Shown here: piece after piece, positions 1 to 6,100 of the stretch
How the letters are laid out: each line of letters begins with the position of its first letter
Numbering within the stretch: position 1 is the stretch's first letter
Assembly (NCBI GenBank): GCA_027435495.1
Contig: DAHZZC010000056.1
Location: forward strand, 1 to 7,218
Reading direction: 5' to 3'
DNA: 7,218 bases
From: Planctomycetales bacterium
GTDB lineage: Bacteria > Planctomycetota > Planctomycetia > Isosphaerales > Isosphaeraceae
Translations under genes and position numbers: made by a program
The notes under the pieces: generated by a model
What the model saw: the letters and a program-made list of their open reading frames with translations, nothing else
What the model was told of the DNA's origin: nothing
Databases searched by the model: none

Positions 1-1217
1 TCTCGGCTGACGACCGGACCCGAGACGATGATCTCGCCGATGGTCCCGTCGGGGACGAGAAGGTCGTCCGACCACCAGGGAATCGGCTCGTCATCGATCC
101 GGATCACGCGAACCTCGATCCCCGGGACCGGCCGGCCGACGCAGACCCCCCGGCCCTGATCCGTGGCCTGCCGGGTCTCACCGAGGATCTCGTCGCTCCC
201 GATCGAGGCGACGGGCAGCGCCTCGGTGGCACCGTAGACCGTGTGGACCTGCGCCGGCGGGACGAGCCGCGCGGCCATTCGCTCGATGGTCCGCGCCGGG
301 ACCGGCGCGCCGGCTGAGACGACTCGCTTGAGGGTCGGCAGCTTCGTCAGGCTGTCCTCATCTCCCCGCACGAGCTGACGGAGCAGAGCCGGCGATCCGA
401 AGAGGTTGGTCGCCCCGTACCGCTGGATCGCCCCGACGATCTTCGACGGCCGAGCGCGGGCCGGACGGGTCGGATTCATCTCGGGGATGATTGACGTCAT
501 CCCAAGCGCAGGCGCGAAGAGCGCGAACAGTGGGAACGTGCCGAGGTCGACCTCGCCCCGCCCGATCGCGAACAGCTCGTGAAGGGTCGCGACCTGCGCC
601 CTGAGCATCTCCTGGCTGTACACAGCCCCCTTCGGCGGCCCCGTGCTCCCGCTGGTGAAGAGGATCGCCGCGGGCGCCCCGGGCGGGAGCGGATCAGAGG
701 GCAGCGCCGTCTGACCGAGCCGGCGGCTCCCGTACCGGATCAGCCCCGCGATCGAGATCGCCCCGGGCACGACGAAAACCCTTCGCGGGGCCACCACGAT
801 CCGCCGCCGGATCGTCGCCTGTCCCCAGCCAAAGACGTGCCCGGCGAGGATCGCCTTCGGGATGCCAATGAAGACCTCGGGCTCGGCTTCCCGGGCACAC
901 TGACCGAGATACTTCCGGCCGATCCCCGGATCGATCAGTACCGGGACCACCCCCGCCTTCAGCACGGCGAAGACCAGCTTGAAGAGGTCCGGGCCCGGTG
1001 GAACCATCAGCAGGGCGCGGGTCCCGGGTGCGATCCCCATCGCGCGCAGGCCGATGGCGATCGCGTCGCTGGTCGCATCGAGCCGTCCGAAACTGATCGC
1101 GGAACGTTGAGAGCCGCCAGCGCGCCGCACGGCCAGCGCCTCGGAATCCGACCTCGCCCGCTCGGCAAGGATGGCCGCGAGGTTCGGCGCGTCGGGCCGG
1201 GCCGTTGAGGCGTTCAT
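1..1217 (-). CDS. oleC: OleC, AMP-dependent beta-lactone synthetase, N-terminal 405 codons (3' end outside window)
   Basis: Adenylate-forming enzyme that uses ATP to cyclise a 2-alkyl-3-hydroxyalkanoic acid (OleA product after OleD reduction) to a beta-lactone, the substrate of OleB. Reading the minus strand from the ATG at 1217 gives 405 codons with no stop before the window edge. The ATP-binding P-loop is LFTSGSTGPPKG (186-197). FPLFALFAPALGMTS (228-242) is a stretch typical of OleC rather than of ordinary acyl-CoA ligases. The A5 motif YGATE is at 328-332, and GEIIVSGPVVSR (394-405) is the end of the large N-terminal domain. The Asp-containing hinge motif and the small C-terminal domain with its catalytic Lys lie beyond base 1; OleC is usually about 550 residues, so roughly 150 are missing. 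The start is supported by a GGGAGG site and the ATGA overlap with oleB. Acyl-CoA synthetase is the fallback call if the neighbourhood is ignored. Confidence 0.92.
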   Translation of the reverse strand, partial: MNASTARPDAPNLAAILAERARSDSEALAVRRAGGSQRSAISFGRLDATSDAIAIGLRAMGIAPGTRALLMVPPGPDLFKLVFAVLKAGVVPVLIDPGIGRKYLGQCAREAEPEVFIGIPKAILAGHVFGWGQATIRRRIVVAPRRVFVVPGAISIAGLIRYGSRRLGQTALPSDPLPPGAPAAILFTSGSTGPPKGAVYSQEMLRAQVATLHELFAIGRGEVDLGTFPLFALFAPALGMTSIIPEMNPTRPARARPSKIVGAIQRYGATNLFGSPALLRQLVRGDEDSLTKLPTLKRVVSAGAPVPARTIERMAARLVPPAQVHTVYGATEALPVASIGSDEILGETRQATDQGRGVCVGRPVPGIEVRVIRIDDEPIPWWSDDLLVPDGTIGEIIVSGPVVSR

Positions 1218-1230
1218 CGAACAACCTCCC
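1214..1230 (-). promoter_or_regulatory. oleC ribosome binding site and ATGA overlap with oleB
   Basis: The oleB stop TGA (1216-1214) overlaps the oleC ATG (1217-1215) as ATGA. A strong GGGAGG Shine-Dalgarno sequence (1230-1225) is seven bases upstream of that ATG, within the 3' end of oleB. It is the best ribosome site in the window and fixes the oleC start. It would allow oleC independent initiation as well as coupling, perhaps raising OleC output relative to OleA. Confidence 0.85.
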
Positions 1231-2125
1231 GGGCGAGGGGATGGGCCGCCAGGAACCGTTGCACGAGCCCGTTGACCGCCTCACGCTCGTCCTCAAACAG
1301 CAGATGGCCGGCGCGCGGAAATCGGTGAACCTCCGCCTCCGGGAATCGCCGGACCCATTCGTCGAGGATCGGCTCATCAAAGACGAAATCCTGGAGCCCC
1401 CAGGCGACCATCATCGGGATCGATCGCAGAAGATGCAGTCGATCCTGAACCTCGGTAATGACCCCGTAACTGCGGTCGCCCGAACGAAGCGGGATGTCCT
1501 GGACGAATCGGTGAATAGCGATACGGTGTTCCCACGAATCATAAGGCGCCGCGTAGGCGTCTCGTGTTTCCCGGGAGAGACGCTGCGACTTGCAGCCGAT
1601 CCATCCGGTCCCGCGGACGAAGAGGTTCGCTCCGCGAGCCAGCCAGGCACCGGCCGGCGAGTCGCGGAAGAGGGCGAGTGCCGTCGGGAACGACTTCCCC
1701 GCCGGCTTGTGAAACGCCGCGGTGTTCGTCACTACCAGCCGGGCGATCCGCTCCGGATGCCGGGCGGCGAACGTCATCCCGATGATCCCGCCCCAGTCGT
1801 GCAGGACGAGCGTCAAGTCGCGGTCGAGCCCCAGGTGATCGAGCAGAGCTTCGAGATCGTCCACCCGTCGCGTGAGCGTGTAATCGTATCGCGAATCGTC
1901 GGGCTTGTCTGAGAGCCCGCAGCCGATATGGTCGGGCACGACCACGCGGTACGCGTTTCTCAGGTCTTCAATCAGATGTCGATAAAAGAACGACCACGTT
2001 GGGTTGCCGTGGAGCATCACGACCGGGTCGCCGTCCCCCTCGTCGATGTAATGCAGGCGCATCCCGCCTCGATCGAGGTCACGCCCGGGGTGATCGGCCA
2101 GAAACTGTTCCAGGACGCGATTCAT
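1214..2125 (-). CDS. oleB: OleB, alpha/beta-hydrolase-fold beta-lactone decarboxylase
   Basis: Converts the cis-beta-lactone made by OleC into a cis-alkene and CO2, the last step of the Ole pathway. The 303-residue protein belongs to the haloalkane-dehalogenase-like branch of the alpha/beta hydrolases. HGNPTW (39-44) provides the oxyanion/stabilising Asn41. The nucleophile elbow LHDWGG puts Asp110 in the nucleophile position, with Trp111 after it. Asp246 in WGLQDFVFD is a likely acid, and His274 in RAGHLLFED is the base. No signal peptide or membrane segment is visible, which fits the cytosolic OleBCD assemblies described in other bacteria. Sequence alone does not exclude a haloalkane dehalogenase, but position between oleA and oleC makes OleB by far the better call. 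The start is set by the GGAG site and the abutting oleA stop. Confidence 0.93.
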   Translation of the reverse strand: MNRVLEQFLADHPGRDLDRGGMRLHYIDEGDGDPVVMLHGNPTWSFFYRHLIEDLRNAYRVVVPDHIGCGLSDKPDDSRYDYTLTRRVDDLEALLDHLGLDRDLTLVLHDWGGIIGMTFAARHPERIARLVVTNTAAFHKPAGKSFPTALALFRDSPAGAWLARGANLFVRGTGWIGCKSQRLSRETRDAYAAPYDSWEHRIAIHRFVQDIPLRSGDRSYGVITEVQDRLHLLRSIPMMVAWGLQDFVFDEPILDEWVRRFPEAEVHRFPRAGHLLFEDEREAVNGLVQRFLAAHPLAREVVR

Positions 2126-2135
2126 TTACCACTCC
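2123..2135 (-). promoter_or_regulatory. oleB ribosome binding site and TAAATG junction
   Basis: The oleA stop TAA (2128-2126) is followed immediately by the oleB ATG (2125-2123), with no spacer base. A GGAG Shine-Dalgarno sequence (2135-2132) lies six bases upstream of the ATG, inside the last codons of oleA. It supports this ATG as the true oleB start and a tightly packed polycistronic message. Confidence 0.8.
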
Positions 2136-3172
2136 AGCCCGAGCATCATGCAGTTCAGCCCGCTACCGATTCCGAGAAAAGCGACACGGTCCCCGTCGCG
2201 GAGGAAGCCGCGATCATCGGCGAGGCCGGCGGTCATCGGCAGCGAGACGGTCCCCATGTTGCCGAGGTAGGGAAACGTCGGAAAATCGATCTCATCCGCG
2301 AGGCCGAGCCGCTTCAAAATCGTCTCGCGATGCGAGGCCCCGACCTGGTGGCAGATCGCCCGGTCGATCGAGCCGGCCGACCATCCGAGCTCGCTGAGGA
2401 AGGCATGCCAGGTCTGCGTCCCCAGTTCGACGCCGTTTGACTGCACGGCCGCGGCGTCGGTCGCCGTGAACTGGCGATACCGGCCATTCGGCCCATCCCG
2501 CTCGATCCCCCATCGGCAGAGGTCGTGAAATTGCGGAGCCGTCCGCCAGACGCCACCGACAAGCTTCCGCCCGCGCGGGCCGTCGAACGAACCGTCCGTC
2601 AGCAGGACGGCCGCCGCTCCCGATCCCCCGGTCAGCGTCGCAAGCGATTCCTTGAGAAAATCCATCGTCGGATTTTCCAGAAGTTGCGCGATCACAATCT
2701 CGTTAATCTCACGCGAGGCCTCGAAGGCAACGACCAGCCCCGCGCGGGCCTGGCCGACCTCAATCCGATTGGCGACCTCGACCATCCCGTTCAGCACGCC
2801 CAGGCAGGCGTTGCCGACATCGTGGACTGCGGCCTCGGGCCCAACCCCCAGCTCGGCGGCGACCCGGCAGGCGGTTGCCGGCTCGAAGTGCTCCCGGCAG
2901 ACGGCACCGTAGATCACCGCATCGAGCTGATCGCCCCGAATCCCGGCCACCTTCAACGCCCGACGTCCTGCCGCGATCGCGCCGTCGGAGAGCCGGAATC
3001 CCGGCTCCCACCACCGGCGCTCGCTAATCCCGGTGAGTGCCTCGAGCTGACCCTCAGAGAGATGGAGCGCCGTGTAGACGGGCGCCAGCCGGTGCTCCAG
3101 CTCGGCCGACGTCACGACCACCGGTGCGATCTCGTAACCGATCGCTTGAATGTAAACCTTGCTGTATTTCAT
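2126..3172 (-). CDS. oleA: OleA, thiolase-family head-to-head acyl condensing enzyme
   Basis: Non-decarboxylative Claisen condensation of two fatty acyl thioesters to a 2-alkyl-3-ketoalkanoic acid, the first step of bacterial long-chain olefin synthesis; cytosolic. The 348 residues match the usual length (about 340). The nucleophilic Cys123 sits in DVGNACLGVLNGM. Glu97 in REHFEPATA is the glutamate diagnostic of OleA against FabH. His275 (AICHQVG) and Asn305 (YLGNMGTVSLP) complete the oxyanion/catalytic set. The C-terminus FLGIGSGLNCMM resembles that of Xanthomonas OleA, and from memory the Glu-Cys spacing (26) and His-Asn spacing (30) are the same as in that protein. The start is fixed by the overlap with the upstream stop, and the N-terminus aligns well with known OleA. 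It lies directly behind a PUFA-type synthase and directly before oleB, so its substrates are probably chains made by that synthase; whether it takes them as acyl-ACP or acyl-CoA cannot be read from sequence. A FabH-type KS III is a much less likely alternative. Confidence 0.95.
   Translation of the reverse strand: MKYSKVYIQAIGYEIAPVVVTSAELEHRLAPVYTALHLSEGQLEALTGISERRWWEPGFRLSDGAIAAGRRALKVAGIRGDQLDAVIYGAVCREHFEPATACRVAAELGVGPEAAVHDVGNACLGVLNGMVEVANRIEVGQARAGLVVAFEASREINEIVIAQLLENPTMDFLKESLATLTGGSGAAAVLLTDGSFDGPRGRKLVGGVWRTAPQFHDLCRWGIERDGPNGRYRQFTATDAAAVQSNGVELGTQTWHAFLSELGWSAGSIDRAICHQVGASHRETILKRLGLADEIDFPTFPYLGNMGTVSLPMTAGLADDRGFLRDGDRVAFLGIGSGLNCMMLGLEW
3169..3172 (-). other. ATGA stop/start overlap between megasynthase and oleA
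   Basis: The TGA stop of the megasynthase (3171-3169) shares bases with the ATG of oleA (3172-3170). The nearest purine-rich Shine-Dalgarno-like stretch is GGGGAG at 3197-3192, about 19 bases upstream of the ATG and too far for normal use. Initiation of oleA therefore probably depends on ribosomes finishing the megasynthase. That coupling is inference from spacing; the overlap itself is read directly. Confidence 0.85.
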
Positions 3173-6100
3173 GGGCGAACTCGTGAACGTTCTCCCCAGA
3201 CCTCTTCGAGAGCCGCGCGGTTCGTCCCCGATAACTGAAGTCCCAGGTCGGTCACCGAGACGATCGGCTTGCCGTCGGCGAGGATCAGGGCATCGGCGAT
3301 CGCGTACGGCTCGGGGCGATACCCGCGCTCCTTGATCGTGATCTCGCAGGCGACGATCCGGGTCGACTCAGTGATCTGTCCCCGGCATTTCAGCCGGTTG
3401 GCGACGCCCGGCACCGGCTCGAACGCGACCGCCTCGCGGGCGCCGACCCACCCCTGCCGCATCAGAAGGGTGCGCATCGCGTGCAGGCAGCACTCGTACA
3501 TCAAGGTTCCGGGCATCACGCGATCGTCGATGAAGTGGCAGACCATGTACGAGTCGCCAGGCCGCACATCCGCTTCAGCGCGGATGAAGCCCAACCCGGC
3601 CGGTCCGCCTGCCGGCTCCAGTTTTGGAACGCGCCGAAGCATCGCCATCAGTCCGCCCGGCAACCCGACAGGATCGGCGATCGGGAGCACGTCGAAAGGT
3701 GCCCCGAACGCCGAGGCGAGGTCGCTCCGCCGGAGCGCCTCGACACCCGCCTCATCGAGGCTTGTTGGTGCGGTCGGAACGAGATCCACCCCGCGATTGA
3801 CCGCGACCTGCTCGCGTCGTCTCGAATCGAGCCGAGAGGGCGCGACCCCCTTGCCGGCCGCGAGTTCCTCCTCGGTAAAGAAGCCGGCGCACCCGTCTCG
3901 CATCGTGATGAGCGGCTCGCCGCCAACGGTCGCGTCGTACTCGAACCGGAAGAGGACGGTCGTCCCCTGCCGGAAGAACTGTGTGATCCGGATGTCGTAA
4001 CGCATCGTCTGGCCGACCACCGGCAGGCTCCGATGGAAGGTCACGTTGGCGTCGAGCAGGCGATAGAGCGACCGTCCCCGCGTGACGAAATCGACGCCGA
4101 GGTAGCCGCTCAGCACAAGGTCGGCCTGGCCAGCCTCCATCGCGACGCAGGGTGCCACGCGGTTGCCGTCGAGATACCAGGACCCGGGGCGGATGTCGTG
4201 CTCGGTGATGATCCGTCCGCTCGACATCGACCGACGTTCGCCCTCGATCGTCACGATCCGGTCGACGAACATCAGCGGCTCATCCGGCAAACGAACCCGC
4301 GTCGGCAGGCGGTCGACCTCCTCGAACTCGGGCCCGAACACCGAGGCCACCGAGCCCACGGCCAGTTCCAGGCATTGCTTCCGATCAAAGAGGGCTGGCT
4401 CGTGCGGAAAATGATCCTCCGCCTCGCTCCTGGACGCCGGAGCCCGTTCGTGGGGCTCGACCGGACCCGATTGATCGAGGCGAAGGGCCAGGTATCGGGC
4501 CATCAGGTCCGCCGCGCCCTGCGAAACGCGCAGGAACGCGCGATGGGCCTCGGCGCGGGCCCGATCGGCGTCGAGCATCGCGGCGGCGATCGGAGCCAGG
4601 TCAGGGCGCACGGCGGTCTTCATGGCGGGCTCGAAATCCTCTTTCGTCGGAACGGTTCGCGGGGGAAGCGGCTGCACTCGAAATTCGGGTGGACCAACAT
4701 CGACCCGGATCATCGGGCCTGATTTCGGTTCGACAGGCGTTGTTCGTTCATCGCCATGAAGCCGGGCGAGATCGACGGGCACTCGAAACACGATGCAGGC
4801 AGCGACAACATCGAGAATTCCGGCGAGGGCGTCGCGATCGGGCCGGCAGGCCGAGACCGCGAGGTGCGGCCGATCGCCGAGGATCCGGCCGATGAGTCTC
4901 GTACATGAGCCGCCTGGTCCAATCTCGATAAAAAGGCCGACGCCGTCGGCATGGGCGGATTCGATCGTCCGAGGGAAGTCGATGGTCCCCGCCGCCTGCG
5001 CCGCGATCGCCCGAGCCGCCGATCGGCGATCAACCGCGTATCGAGAGCCCGAGATACCGCTGTAGAAGGCGATCCCGGGCGTTGCGGATGTCTCCATCTC
5101 GTGCATCGCCTCGTATTCGGATTCGACCAGGCGTCCGATCGGGCAATGCACCGTGCTGACCGTGGGCAACTCGATCCAGCCGCACTTCAATCGACGCACG
5201 ATCGCCGAGACGTCCGTTCGCGCCCCGCCAATCACGGTCTCGTCGGGCGCATTTCGAATCAGAATATAAACGCGAGATTCTCCAGTTGCGTCAATCGCGG
5301 CTCGGATTTCTCGATCCGAGCAGGTGACGATCCCGGCGACCCAATCGACCGGCCGATCAGGCGGAACGTTCCAGGCCCGACGCGCAGCGTCGGATCGCCC
5401 CGAAAGCTCGGTGGCGAAGAGCGGCGACGACTGCAACCGCCTCGCCAGTTCGTCGCGATCGGGCCAGGCCCGAAGTGCGACCAGCGCGGCCGACTCGCCC
5501 AGACTGTACCCAATCGCCGCATCGGGACGGATGCCGAGACCGAGCAAGACGTCGGTGATGAGGCTCCCCACGGCGACCTGCCCGAGCACCGGAGCCCGGT
5601 GGTCCTCGAATCGATCGGGGAGCCGGCCGCCCCACCAGAGATCGGGCGCGAGCTGAGTTCGGAGCGATCGACTCTCGGCGTCCTGGCGGTCGAGCACCTC
5701 GGGCCAGAGCAGGCCCAGCTCGCGCCCCATTCCCTCGAAGTAGCGACCCAGCCCCGGATAGACGAACGCGACCCCGCGCGGCCCGATCCGCTCGAACGAC
5801 GATCGACGCACCTGGATCAGTCGATTCTTCAGTTCCTCAACATCGCCGGCGACGATCGCCGTTCCCAGCCGTGCCCGGGGCTCGGCGGGATGGCGGCGCC
5901 ACCATCGTCGGGCCAGCTCATGGATCGAATCGCTGGAGTGTTCATCCGAAAAACTCCCGAGATCGTCGATCCGAACCAGCATCGCCTGGGGATCATCCGC
6001 CTCGATCGCGAACAGGCCGAACCTTCGAGGCAGGGTCGTGAGCCTGGGCGTCGGCGCGGGTCCCTCCTCCAGCGCGACGCGCGCCGAGGTCCCACCCAGG

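Noticed and set aside
579..1208. Plus-strand and minus-strand open frames overlapping the oleC region (579-1208 and 694-1380)
   Set aside because: The minus-strand frame starting at 1217 carries the P-loop, YGATE and OleC-typical motifs across the same DNA and runs to the window edge, so the others are shadows of it.
1205..1912. Plus-strand open frames opposite oleB (1205-1912, 1928-2440)
   Set aside because: Opposite strand of a complete alpha/beta hydrolase with an intact catalytic triad; no domain signal of their own.
1214..2125. Haloalkane dehalogenase (detoxification enzyme)
   Set aside because: The fold and Asp nucleophile fit, but OleB belongs to the same branch and the gene sits between oleA and oleC with overlapping junctions, so beta-lactone decarboxylation is the better call.
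2126..3172. FabH (ketoacyl-ACP synthase III) of primary fatty acid synthesis
   Set aside because: The Glu97 position, the Cys-His-Asn spacing, the OleA-like termini and the oleBC neighbours fit OleA and not FabH.
3481..4722. 413-codon open frame on the plus strand, opposite the AT-DH linker and first dehydratase unit
   Set aside because: Antisense to a well-conserved coding region with recognisable DH motifs. The translation is rich in Arg, Pro, His and Asp with no family resemblance, typical of a stop-poor shadow frame in GC-rich DNA.
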